DNA from: an uncultured Eubacteriales bacterium
Lineage (GTDB): Bacteria > Bacillota > Clostridia > Peptostreptococcales > Anaerovoracaceae
Direction of reading: 5' to 3'
Assembly (NCBI GenBank): GCA_902803185.1
Contig: CADCOV010000216.1
Coordinates: 1 to 5,196, forward strand
DNA: 5,196 nt
Under the pieces are notes generated by a model that was not told the DNA's origin, ran no database searches, and saw only the letters and a list, made by a program, of their open reading frames with translations. Made by a program: the position numbers and the translations under genes. Below, piece by piece: positions 1 through 5,196 of the stretch. Every line of letters starts with the position of its first letter. Within the stretch, counting starts at the first letter, position 1.

Positions 1-1
1 A

Positions 2-53
2 AGAGGTGCCTCGCAGCGGATCGGACCGCAGGCAGGGCACCTCTCTTTGTTTT
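2..53. terminator. Factor-independent terminator hairpin at left edge
   Basis: A perfect 9-bp inverted repeat, AGAGGTGCC (2-10) and GGCACCTCT (36-44), encloses a second small stem, GCGG (16-19) with CCGC (26-29). On the plus strand the outer stem is followed directly by a T-rich tract (CTTTGTTTTG, 45-54), which fits an intrinsic terminator for a rightward gene lying left of the window. It also lies 12 bases past the last stop codon of the leftward operon (stop at 65-67), and the minus-strand product would continue into TT at the window edge. It may therefore serve both directions. The bases left of position 1 would settle this. Confidence 0.75.
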
Positions 54-64
54 GTATGAAGTTG

Positions 65-469
65 CTAGATCATGCTCTCCAGGATCTCTACCGCGAGCTC
101 GATGCAGCCCTGGCAAGGGTAGAGGGCCGGCCGGTCCTCCGCCTCTTTGATCCGTTCGCAGATCGTGTCGGTGACCACTTCCTCGAACCGGCGGGAAGCC
201 TCCGCAATCAGCTCGTAGCAGTGGGCCTTGGTGTATGGGTGTTCCGGATCGCCGTCGGCATTCAGCATGCCCAGGACGGCAGCCATGCCGCTGATCGCGC
301 CGCAGGTCCCATGGCGGGAGCCGAGACCCGCGCCGAAGGGTTCCATCAGGCGGAACACGGTGTTGCGGTCGTGACGATCGCCCCAGACGTCTTCGAAGGC
401 CAGCACCACGGACTGGGCGCAGTTGTCGCCGGTATCGTGGAAACGGACCGCCAGTTCTTTTCTGTCCAT
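65..469 (-). CDS. C_GCAxxG_C_C family redox-type protein
   Basis: This 134-residue protein matches the C_GCAxxG_C_C (redox-active protein) family. Members are small soluble proteins of anaerobes, defined by spaced conserved cysteines; the precise reaction is not established. Visible family features are NCAQS with C17, a glycine-rich FGAGLG segment (45-50) leading into TCGAISG with C56, then C104, and a C-terminal C119-x-x-C122 pair. C84 is an additional cysteine. The length suits a complete member, and there is no signal peptide or membrane segment, so it should be cytoplasmic. The ATG (467-469) has an AAGGAG ribosome site at 475-480, 5 bases upstream. It lies 16 bases downstream of the TIGR00266-family gene on the same strand, with no promoter or terminator visible between, so the two are probably co-transcribed. 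Metal or disulfide chemistry at the cysteines is inference. Confidence 0.9.
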   Translation of the reverse strand: MDRKELAVRFHDTGDNCAQSVVLAFEDVWGDRHDRNTVFRLMEPFGAGLGSRHGTCGAISGMAAVLGMLNADGDPEHPYTKAHCYELIAEASRRFEEVVTDTICERIKEAEDRPALYPCQGCIELAVEILESMI

Positions 470-485
470 GGTTTCTCCTTTTTGA

Positions 486-1163
486 TCAGCTGGTGGCGAC
501 GTGCGGCGCGATGATGCCCGCGACGTTGCTGATCGGCATGGTCTGCAGCACGAGCTTGCCCGGGCCGGTGATGACGGTGTTGAACAGGCCTTCGCCGCCG
601 AGGAGGGCGTTCTTGACGCCGCCGGTGCTGACGATGTCCATCTTGCAGGTCGCGTCCATCATGGCGACGTAGCCGGTGTCGACGATCATCTTCTGACCAG
701 GGGCCAGATCGTATTCCACCGCGTAGCCGTCGATCTCGACGAAGGCGGTGCCGCTGCCGGAGAGGCGCTGCATGATGAAGCCTTCACCGCCGAAGAAGCC
801 GGCGCCCAGTTTCTTCTGGAAGAAGACGGAGAGCTGTACGCCCGTCTCCGCCGCGAGGAAGCCGCTCTTCTGCACGACGATCTCCTGGCCCGGCTTGATC
901 TCCAGGGCGCGGATGGAACCCGGGAAGGAAGAGGCAAAGGCGATTTGGCCAGGGCCTCCCTTGGCGGTATATTTGTTCTGGAACATGCTTTCACCGCTGA
1001 ACATGCGGCCCATCATCTTGCCGAATCCGCCGGTGCCCTTGGTCTCCATGACCATGTTCGGGCTCATCCAGCTCATGGCTCCCTTTTCGGTGATCAGCGT
1101 TTCACCGTCGTTCACATCGCAGACGACGACCGGGAGCGGTTCCCCGATGATCTGATATTTCAT
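486..1163 (-). CDS. TIGR00266 / AIM24 (DUF124) family protein
   Basis: This 225-residue protein is a full-length member of the TIGR00266/AIM24 (DUF124) family, a widespread group of TRAP-like beta-fold proteins whose bacterial role is unresolved. The family look is clear: an N-terminal MKYQIIGEPLP start, a glycine-rich stretch (43-57), GGPGQIAFASSFPGSI (69-84), and paired strands ending in GGEGF...SGSG (125-138) and GGEGL...TGPG (189-202). These last two segments read as an internal duplication, each followed by a beta-strand (TAFVEI, KLVLQT), as expected for repeated beta-sheet halves. No signal peptide or transmembrane helix is seen, so it is probably cytoplasmic. The start is supported by an AGGAGG site at 1171-1176, 7 bases upstream. 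It is the first gene of the leftward operon, read from the promoter at 1209-1238. Family assignment is confident; function is not. Confidence 0.93.
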   Translation of the reverse strand: MKYQIIGEPLPVVVCDVNDGETLITEKGAMSWMSPNMVMETKGTGGFGKMMGRMFSGESMFQNKYTAKGGPGQIAFASSFPGSIRALEIKPGQEIVVQKSGFLAAETGVQLSVFFQKKLGAGFFGGEGFIMQRLSGSGTAFVEIDGYAVEYDLAPGQKMIVDTGYVAMMDATCKMDIVSTGGVKNALLGGEGLFNTVITGPGKLVLQTMPISNVAGIIAPHVATS

Positions 1164-1208
1164 TTTCTATCCTCCTGTGTCCAATAGTGATGTATTGACT
1201 ACCTTAAA

Positions 1209-1238
1209 ATTATACTATTTATCGGATAGTTTTGTAAA
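1209..1238 (-). promoter_or_regulatory. Leftward sigma-A-type promoter of the TIGR00266 operon
   Basis: On the minus strand a -35 box TTTACA (1233-1238) is separated by 18 bases from a perfect -10 box TATAAT (1209-1214). Transcription would start near 1202, giving a leader of roughly 40 bases before the ATG at 1163, with the AGGAGG site inside it. The region is AT-rich compared with the flanking genes. Confidence 0.8.
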
Positions 1239-1248
1239 GACGGTCTTT
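1220..1248. promoter_or_regulatory. Possible operator: two small dyads on the leftward promoter
   Basis: TATCGGATA (1220-1228) is a perfect dyad (TATC-G-GATA) in the -10/-35 spacer of the leftward promoter. It is flanked by a looser repeat, ACTAT (1214-1218) with ATAGT (1226-1230). AAAGACGGTCTTT (1236-1248) is a perfect 6-1-6 inverted repeat that overlaps the -35 box by three bases. Their placement is what a repressor site would need, but short dyads arise by chance in AT-rich DNA. No regulator is identified. Confidence 0.35.
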
Positions 1249-1293
1249 GGAGGAGCGGTCAATTCAGCGGGGAAATCAGCAATGAAGTTTTCT

Positions 1294-1321
1294 TTTACAC
1301 CGGGCCGCTTTGTGGTATACT
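1294..1321 (+). promoter_or_regulatory. glnS promoter with extended -10
   Basis: A -35 box TTTACA (1294-1299) and a -10 box TATACT (1316-1321) are separated by 16 bases. The -10 is preceded by TGG (1313-1315), the extended -10 TGn pattern, which can offset the slightly short spacer. The start would be near 1328, with a leader of about 33 bases to the ATG at 1361. No T-box leader (specifier loop, conserved TGGN box, antiterminator) fits in so short a leader, so tRNA-sensing control of glnS is not indicated here. Confidence 0.8.
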
Positions 1322-1346
1322 ATTGTGCAGGTATTGCCTGAAGGGC

Positions 1347-1352
1347 AGGAGG
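1347..1352 (+). promoter_or_regulatory. Ribosome binding site that fixes the glnS start
   Basis: AGGAGG lies 8 bases before the ATG at 1361. The reading frame is open upstream to a TTG at 1310, but that codon lies ahead of the predicted transcription start and inside the promoter, so the 1361 start is preferred. Confidence 0.9.
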
Positions 1353-1360
1353 ACATTGCA

Positions 1361-3001
1361 ATGAGTGAGAACGTCACCAATAATTTCATCCATAATTTCA
1401 TCGACAAGGACCTGGAGGACGGCGTCTACACCGAGGTCTACACCCGGTTCCCGCCGGAGCCGAACGGCTACCTCCACGTGGGACACGCCAAGGCGATCTG
1501 CGTGAACTTCACCACCGCACTGAAGTACGGCGGCAAGTGCAACCTGAGATATGACGACACGAACCCGGTCAAGGAGGACGTGGAGTACGTCGACGCGATC
1601 GAGGAAGATATCCGCTGGCTGGGCTTCCAGTGGGAGAAGAAGCTCTGGGCTTCCTCCTACTTCGACCAGATGTACGAGGCCGCGGAGGTTTTGATCAAAA
1701 AGGGCAAGGCCTACGTGGACGACCTGACGCCGGAGCAGATCAAGGAGTACAGAGGCACCCTGAAGGAGCCGGGGAAGGAGAGCCCGAACCGCGACCGCAG
1801 CGTCGAGGAGAACCTGGCTTTGTTCCGCGACATGAAGGCGGGCAAGTATGCCGACGGCGAGCTGGTCCTCAGGGCCAAGATCGACATGGCATCGCCTAAT
1901 ATCAATATGAGAGACCCGGTCATCTACCGGATCGCCCACGTGACCCACCACAACACCGGCGACAAGTGGTGCATCTACCCGATGTACGACTTCGCCCACC
2001 CGATCGAGGACGCGATCGAGGGCATCACCCACAGCTGCTGCTCCCTGGAGTTCGAGGACCACAGACCGCTCTACAACTGGGTCCTGCAGGAGGTGGGCTG
2101 GTGGGAGCACCCGCCGCGCCAGATCGAGTTCGCGAGACTCAACCTCACCGGCACCGTCATGAGCAAGCGCCTTCTGAAGGGGCTCGTGGACGAGGGCGCT
2201 GTCGAGGGCTGGGACGATCCGCGCATGCCGACCATCGCGGGCCTGCGCCGCAGGGGCTACACCCCGGAGGCGATCAGGGACTTCTGCGAGCGCATCGGCG
2301 TCGCCAAGGCCAACAGCCTGGTGGACGCCTCCCTGCTGGAGCACTGCGTCCGTGAGGACCTGCAGAACAAGGTGGAGAGCCGCAACGTCATCGAGGATCC
2401 GATCAAGGTCATCATCACCAACTATCCGGAGGATCAGACGGAGATGGTGGAGCTGGAGAACAACCAGAAGGTCCCGGAGATGGGCACTCGCACGATCCCG
2501 TTCTCCAGAGAGCTCTACGTGGACGGCGCCGACTTCATGGAGGTGCCGGCGAAGAAGTACTTCCGCCTGTTCCCGGGCAACGAGGTCCGGTTCAAGGGTG
2601 CCTACTTCATCACCTGCAACGAGGTCGTCAAGAACGAGGACGGCTCCATCAAGGAGCTCCTCTGCACCTACGATCCTGAGACCAGGAGCGGCAGCGGCTT
2701 CGAGGGCCGCAAGGTCAAGGGCACCATCCACTTCGTGGACGCGAAGACCGCCGTCAGGGTGAAGATCCGCAACTACAACGCTTTGATGGTCGAGGACGAG
2801 GAAGGCAAGAACGTCATCAATCCGGATTCCCTGGAGGAGAAGTGGGGCTACGCCGAGCCGTCCCTCGCTGAGGCGAAGCCGGGCGAGCGCTTCCAGTTCT
2901 TCCGCCACGGCTACTACATCGCCGACAGCAAACTGACGACGGACACGGAGAAGGTCTTCAACCGGATCGTGGACCTGAAGAGCAGCTTCAAGGTAAAATG
3001 A
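1361..3001 (+). CDS. glnS: Glutaminyl-tRNA synthetase
   Basis: This cytoplasmic class I aminoacyl-tRNA synthetase (EC 6.1.1.18) charges tRNA-Gln with glutamine using ATP. From the 1361 start it is 546 residues, close to the roughly 554 of the E. coli enzyme. The N-terminal catalytic domain carries [16 protein letters not shown] (31-46) with the HIGH-type motif HVGH at 39-42. DDTNPVKED (65-73) and CIYPMYDF (204-211) follow; their equivalents in E. coli supply the glutamine-pocket residues (D66 and Y211 there). The KMSKS-type loop is VMSKR (266-270), the usual GlnRS form, followed by [11 protein letters not shown] (281-291). The C-terminal half (about 340-546) matches the two anticodon-binding beta-barrels, including [12 protein letters not shown] (450-461) and [16 protein letters not shown] (487-502). 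These GlnRS-specific motifs rule out GluRS. The stop overlaps the next start as ATGA (2998-3001), indicating translational coupling. Direct charging by GlnRS can coexist with or replace the GatCAB amidotransferase route; the window cannot say which applies. Confidence 0.98.
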   Translation: MSENVTNNFIHNFIDKDLEDGVYTEVYTRFPPEPNGYLHVGHAKAICVNFTTALKYGGKCNLRYDDTNPVKEDVEYVDAIEEDIRWLGFQWEKKLWASSYFDQMYEAAEVLIKKGKAYVDDLTPEQIKEYRGTLKEPGKESPNRDRSVEENLALFRDMKAGKYADGELVLRAKIDMASPNINMRDPVIYRIAHVTHHNTGDKWCIYPMYDFAHPIEDAIEGITHSCCSLEFEDHRPLYNWVLQEVGWWEHPPRQIEFARLNLTGTVMSKRLLKGLVDEGAVEGWDDPRMPTIAGLRRRGYTPEAIRDFCERIGVAKANSLVDASLLEHCVREDLQNKVESRNVIEDPIKVIITNYPEDQTEMVELENNQKVPEMGTRTIPFSRELYVDGADFMEVPAKKYFRLFPGNEVRFKGAYFITCNEVVKNEDGSIKELLCTYDPETRSGSGFEGRKVKGTIHFVDAKTAVRVKIRNYNALMVEDEEGKNVINPDSLEEKWGYAEPSLAEAKPGERFQFFRHGYYIADSKLTTDTEKVFNRIVDLKSSFKVK

Positions 3002-3828
3002 GACAGACACTATTGCTTTACACAGACCTTCTGGTCGGTTATCTCGTGACGGCGCTGGTCGGGGCGGTGGCGATCCTGTTCCTCCTTCCGACGGAGGAAT
3101 ACCAGCCGTTCCTGGTCTACATGCTCATGTTCATGTGGGTCATGGCCTGCGACATATTCTTCACCGTGCGCTCCCGCAGGAGGGTGCAGGGCCTGAACAA
3201 GCTCCGGGACGACTGCCGCATCGCGGAATTCACCAAGGAGTACGAGCGGTTCTACAACCGGCCGCTCCTCGGCAAGTCGGACCGGAACCTGATCCGCATC
3301 AACCTGGCCACCGCCTATTTCGAGGGCGGCCGCTTCGATGAGGCGATGAACATGCTGGGCACGGTGGACGTGGACTTTTCCCCGCGGCCGTACGGCAAGT
3401 TCGTCGAGGCCTGCTACCTGAACGACCTCATCCTGGGGTTCATCCAGCTGAACGAGTTCAGCCGGGCGGAGAACGCGCTCCGGGACATGTACCGGATCAT
3501 CGAGGAGACCGATTTCCAGGAGGTCCACAGGAAGGTGCTTGAACGCTCCTATAACTCCAAGCGCACCATGCTCCGGATGAAGCAGGGCGACTACAACGGC
3601 GCCGGCCGGTTCATGCGCAACTACTTCGATTCCGCTTCCACGAACCTGACGAGGGTCTTCTCCGCCTACATGATGGCGGACATCTGCCACCACGACGGGT
3701 TCCCGGAGGAGGAGCAGGGGTGGCTCCGCTACGCGGCGGAAAACGGCGGAGATACCTGCTACGCCGACAGGGCAAAGAGGATCCTCTCCCGCATGACGCA
3801 GCCTGCGCCCCAGGAGACGCCGGCATGA
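2998..3828 (+). CDS. Uncharacterised membrane-anchored TPR-like protein
   Basis: I do not recognise a named family for this 276-residue protein. Two hydrophobic helices are evident at about 11-30 and 37-56, joined by a short polar turn (PTEEYQP) and followed at once by basic RSRRR (58-62). By the positive-inside rule, both ends should be cytoplasmic. The rest (about 66-265) is helical and soluble, with TPR-like pairs: [19 protein letters not shown] (102-120) has the alanine, glycine and tyrosine spacing of a TPR. Weaker pairs follow at about 139-168 ([17 protein letters not shown]), 189-210 ([13 protein letters not shown]) and 220-250. The tail is proline-rich. The ATG overlaps the glnS stop and has only a weak AAGG (2990-2993) upstream, so translation probably depends on coupling. 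Its stop overlaps the next gene the same way. A scaffold or protein-interaction role at the membrane is inference from the repeat type alone. Confidence 0.87.
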   Translation: MRQTLLLYTDLLVGYLVTALVGAVAILFLLPTEEYQPFLVYMLMFMWVMACDIFFTVRSRRRVQGLNKLRDDCRIAEFTKEYERFYNRPLLGKSDRNLIRINLATAYFEGGRFDEAMNMLGTVDVDFSPRPYGKFVEACYLNDLILGFIQLNEFSRAENALRDMYRIIEETDFQEVHRKVLERSYNSKRTMLRMKQGDYNGAGRFMRNYFDSASTNLTRVFSAYMMADICHHDGFPEEEQGWLRYAAENGGDTCYADRAKRILSRMTQPAPQETPA

Positions 3829-4070
3829 GGGTCGGCCTCAAGTACTGCGGCGGCTGCAACCCGAGGTACGACCGGGCGGCTTTTGCCCGGTGGCTCGCGG
3901 CGCAGCACGAAGACTGGGAGGTCACCTATGCGGAGAGGGAGGAGGCCTACGACCTGCTCCTCGTCGTTTCCGGTTGCTCCGCGGCCTGCGCTTCCACGGA
4001 AGGGTACCGGGCGAAGGAGATGCTGCGCTACTCCAGCGAAAATCTGCCGGAGGGCTTCCCGGGCCGCTGA
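3825..4070 (+). CDS. Small four-cysteine protein with CGGCNPRYDR motif
   Basis: This 81-residue protein starts at the ATG that overlaps the preceding stop (ATGA, 3825-3828), with AGGAG at 3812-3816, 8 bases upstream; longer in-frame upstream starts lie within the TPR gene and lack support. The N-terminus reads VGLKYCGGCNPRYDR (3-17): a short strand followed by a C8-x-x-C11 pair and a conserved-looking NPRYDR. A second predicted strand, YDLLLVVSGC (42-51), leads to C51-x-x-x-C55. The alternating strand-then-cysteines pattern could form a metal or iron-sulfur site or a thiol redox centre, but no ligand can be assigned from sequence. I believe similar KYCGGCNPRYDR proteins occur in other anaerobes as hypothetical proteins; that is memory, not a search. 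No export signal is seen. It ends the glnS unit, and the scfA promoter begins 6 bases after its stop. Confidence 0.87.
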   Translation: MRVGLKYCGGCNPRYDRAAFARWLAAQHEDWEVTYAEREEAYDLLLVVSGCSAACASTEGYRAKEMLRYSSENLPEGFPGR

Positions 4071-4075
4071 TACCC

Positions 4076-4104
4076 TTGACAATCCGCGGCTTTGCAGATA
4101 AGAT
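4076..4104 (+). promoter_or_regulatory. Promoter of the SCIFF locus
   Basis: A perfect -35 box TTGACA (4076-4081) is followed after 17 bases by TAAGAT (4099-4104), a weaker -10 box. TAGAAT (4106-4111) is a better -10 match, but its 24-base spacing is too long. The start would be near 4111, giving a leader of about 60 bases before scfA. This lets the SCIFF genes be transcribed independently of glnS, although no terminator separates the units. Confidence 0.72.
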
Positions 4105-4120
4105 ATAGAATAGTCCATTC

Positions 4121-4143
4121 GCCGGGAGGGCAACTTCCCCGGC
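4121..4143 (+). promoter_or_regulatory. GC-rich 5' UTR hairpin ahead of scfA
   Basis: GCCGGG (4121-4126) pairs perfectly with CCCGGC (4138-4143). After one bulged A, three further weaker pairs can extend the stem, leaving a loop of about four bases. It would lie about 10 bases from the predicted transcript start and ends 26 bases before the ATG, so it does not cover the ribosome site. The bases after it (ATCAATAGAAAG) are not a T tract, so it is not an intrinsic terminator. A 5' stabiliser of the mRNA for a small abundant peptide is a plausible role. Confidence 0.65.
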
Positions 4144-4169
4144 ATCAATAGAAAGAGAAAGGTGTTAAG

Positions 4170-4313
4170 ATGAAGAGAATCAAGACGATCGAGACGAGAG
4201 ACCTGAAGGCGTCCCTGAAGGACGGCGGCTGCGGCGAGTGCCAGACTTCCTGCCAGTCTGCCTGCAAGACTTCCTGCGGCGTTGCGAACCAGGAGTGCGA
4301 GAAGAATAACTAA
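4170..4313 (+). CDS. scfA: SCIFF ranthipeptide precursor
   Basis: This is a SCIFF peptide (six cysteines in forty-five residues, TIGR03973), the near-universal clostridial RiPP precursor modified by a radical SAM maturase. The 47-residue product has the typical leader MKRIKTIETRDLKASLKDGG (1-20) and the core CGECQTSCQSACKTSC (21-36), then GVANQECEKNN. Cysteines are at 21, 24, 28, 32, 36 and 43, exactly six. In the characterised homologue CteA, as I recall, Cys32 is linked to Thr37; here residue 37 is Gly (codon GGC, 4278-4280), which is unusual as far as I know. The start is the only sensible ATG, with a modest AAAGGTG site (4158-4164). The maturase gene begins 11 bases after the stop, so the two form a tight operon. 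The biological role of SCIFF peptides is not settled. Family assignment is very secure; the product structure is not. Confidence 0.97.
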   Translation: MKRIKTIETRDLKASLKDGGCGECQTSCQSACKTSCGVANQECEKNN

Positions 4314-4314
4314 G

Positions 4315-4319
4315 AAGGA
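4315..4319 (+). promoter_or_regulatory. Ribosome binding site that fixes the scfB start
   Basis: AAGGA lies 5 bases before the ATG at 4325. The in-frame GTG at 4322 would be only 2 bases away, too close for normal initiation, so ATG is preferred. Confidence 0.75.
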
Positions 4320-4324
4320 CTGTG

Positions 4325-5196
4325 ATGATACATCAATATAAACTGAACGGTCGCAATATCGTGATCGATGTTTATAGCGGTTCTGTACATTTGGTGGATG
4401 ATGTGGCATACGACATCATCCGTCTTTTTTGTGAGAAGAGCCGCGAGGAGATCGTGGACCAGATGATGGCGGAGTACGGGGACCGGGAGGACGTGACCAG
4501 AGAAGAGGTCGAGGCCTGCTGGGAGGACGTGCTGGCCCTGAAGGAGATGGGCAAGCTCTTCACCGAGGACGTGTGGGGGCCGAACGCCAACTTCCTGAAG
4601 AACCGCCACACCGAGATCAAAGCTCTGTGCCTGCACGTGGCCCACAGCTGCGATCTGACCTGCTCCTACTGCTTTGCGGGGCAGGGCAGGTTCCACGGCA
4701 AGAGCGCTTTGATGAGCGCCGAGGTGGGCAGGCGGGCCATCGATTTCCTGATCGAGAACTCGGGGGACCGGCACAACCTGGAGGTGGATTTCTTCGGGGG
4801 CGAGCCGCTCCTCAACTTTGACGTGGTCAAGGAGGTCGTCCGCTACGCCCGCTCCATCGAGAAGGCGCATAACAAGAACTTCCGGTTCACCCTCACCACC
4901 AACGGCATGGGGATCACCGACGAGGTCATCGACTTCGCCAACCGGGAGTGCCACAACGTGGTCCTGAGCCTGGACGGCCGCAGGGAGATCCACGACCGGG
5001 AGCGCCGCACCAGGGACGGACGGGGCAGCTACGACATCATCCTGCCGAAGTTCAAGAAGCTGGTCGAGGCGAGGGGCGACAGGAACTACTACATGAGGGG
5101 AACCTTCACCCACTATAACCCGGATTTCACCAAGGACATCTTCCACATGGCGGACCTGGGCTTCACGGAGCTCTCCATGGAGCCGGTGGTCTGCGA
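4325..5196 (+). CDS. scfB: SCIFF radical SAM maturase (partial, 3' end missing)
   Basis: The first 290 residues of the SCIFF maturase (TIGR03974; CteB-like, roughly 450 residues when complete) are present, and the frame is open to the right edge. It is a cytoplasmic enzyme that uses SAM and a 4Fe-4S cluster to form a thioether between a cysteine and another residue of the SCIFF precursor. Residues 1 to about 85 (HQYKLNGRNIVIDVYSGSVH onward) match the PqqD-like RiPP recognition domain that holds the leader. The radical SAM core follows: C109-x-x-x-C113-x-x-C116 (CDLTCSYCF), FFGGEP at 156-161 for SAM binding, TTNG (191-194) and LSLDG (214-218). The C-terminal SPASM-type region, which would carry auxiliary clusters, lies outside the window. 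The gene sits directly after scfA, its substrate gene, and shares its promoter. No frameshift is seen in the visible part. Confidence 0.97.
   Translation, partial: MIHQYKLNGRNIVIDVYSGSVHLVDDVAYDIIRLFCEKSREEIVDQMMAEYGDREDVTREEVEACWEDVLALKEMGKLFTEDVWGPNANFLKNRHTEIKALCLHVAHSCDLTCSYCFAGQGRFHGKSALMSAEVGRRAIDFLIENSGDRHNLEVDFFGGEPLLNFDVVKEVVRYARSIEKAHNKNFRFTLTTNGMGITDEVIDFANRECHNVVLSLDGRREIHDRERRTRDGRGSYDIILPKFKKLVEARGDRNYYMRGTFTHYNPDFTKDIFHMADLGFTELSMEPVVC

Noticed and set aside
501..1187. Long plus-strand open frames opposite the two leftward genes (also 47-514)
   Set aside because: The minus-strand products match known families and have good ribosome sites and a promoter; the antisense products are Ala/Gly/Asp/His-rich with no recognisable domain.
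1310..1360. Upstream TTG start for glnS, adding 17 residues
   Set aside because: The TTG precedes the -10 box of the predicted promoter and has no ribosome site. The ATG at 1361 has AGGAGG at ideal spacing and gives the family's normal N-terminus.
1322..1360. T-box riboswitch ahead of glnS
   Set aside because: The predicted leader is only about 33 bases and contains none of the T-box elements. T-box leaders need well over 150 bases.
1295..3010. A 571-codon open frame on the minus strand covering all of glnS
   Set aside because: It is a mirror of a GC-rich gene: the plus-strand product matches GlnRS along its whole length, while the antisense product is low-complexity Leu/Val/Asp/His-rich and has no credible motif.
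3871..3891. Perfect 7-bp inverted repeat ACCGGGC / GCCCGGT as a terminator
   Set aside because: It lies inside the small cysteine-protein gene, and the bases after it are GC-rich rather than a T tract, so it is most likely a by-product of GC-rich coding sequence.
4084..4089. CCGCGG palindrome in the scfA promoter spacer as an operator
   Set aside because: A six-base palindrome is too short to support in a GC-rich genome, and nothing extends it on either side.
4310..5146. Minus-strand open frame of 278 codons opposite scfB
   Set aside because: The plus strand encodes the SCIFF maturase with intact radical SAM motifs. The antisense frame is a compositional artefact and would run through the scfA stop region.

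Overview
The window looks like chromosomal DNA of a GC-rich member of the Clostridia. The main evidence is the pair near the right edge: a 47-residue SCIFF peptide (six cysteines in forty-five residues) followed directly by its radical SAM maturase, a near-universal marker of Clostridia. Strong AGGAGG-type ribosome sites, sigma-A-like promoters in short AT-rich gaps, and a bacterial glutaminyl-tRNA synthetase fit the same picture. Genus cannot be resolved from sequence alone. No tRNA, rRNA, CRISPR array, insertion sequence or phage signature was seen.

Layout, left to right. A GC-rich hairpin with a T-rich flank (2-53) marks the end of transcription at the left edge. Two minus-strand genes follow as a probable operon: a TIGR00266/AIM24 (DUF124) family protein (486-1163, transcribed first) and a C_GCAxxG_C_C family redox-type protein (65-469). 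They are read leftward from a promoter at about 1209-1238. The gap 1164-1360 is a divergent regulatory region: it holds that promoter with two small dyads on it, and a rightward promoter (1294-1321) for glnS.

The rightward unit is glnS (1361-3001), an uncharacterised two-helix membrane protein with a TPR-like domain (2998-3828), and an 81-residue four-cysteine protein (3825-4070). The three genes are chained by two ATGA start/stop overlaps, so translation is probably coupled. No terminator is visible after 4070. Six bases later a new promoter begins (4076-4104), followed by a strong 5' UTR hairpin (4121-4143), scfA (4170-4313) and scfB (4325 to beyond the right edge).

The SCIFF precursor would be bound by the N-terminal recognition domain of ScfB and thioether-crosslinked by its radical SAM core. 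The most notable observation is that this SCIFF has glycine at position 37. As I recall, the characterised clostridial homologue (CteA) has there the threonine that receives the thioether from Cys32. Three of the seven proteins are small and cysteine-rich (134, 81 and 47 residues), two of them without a settled function.
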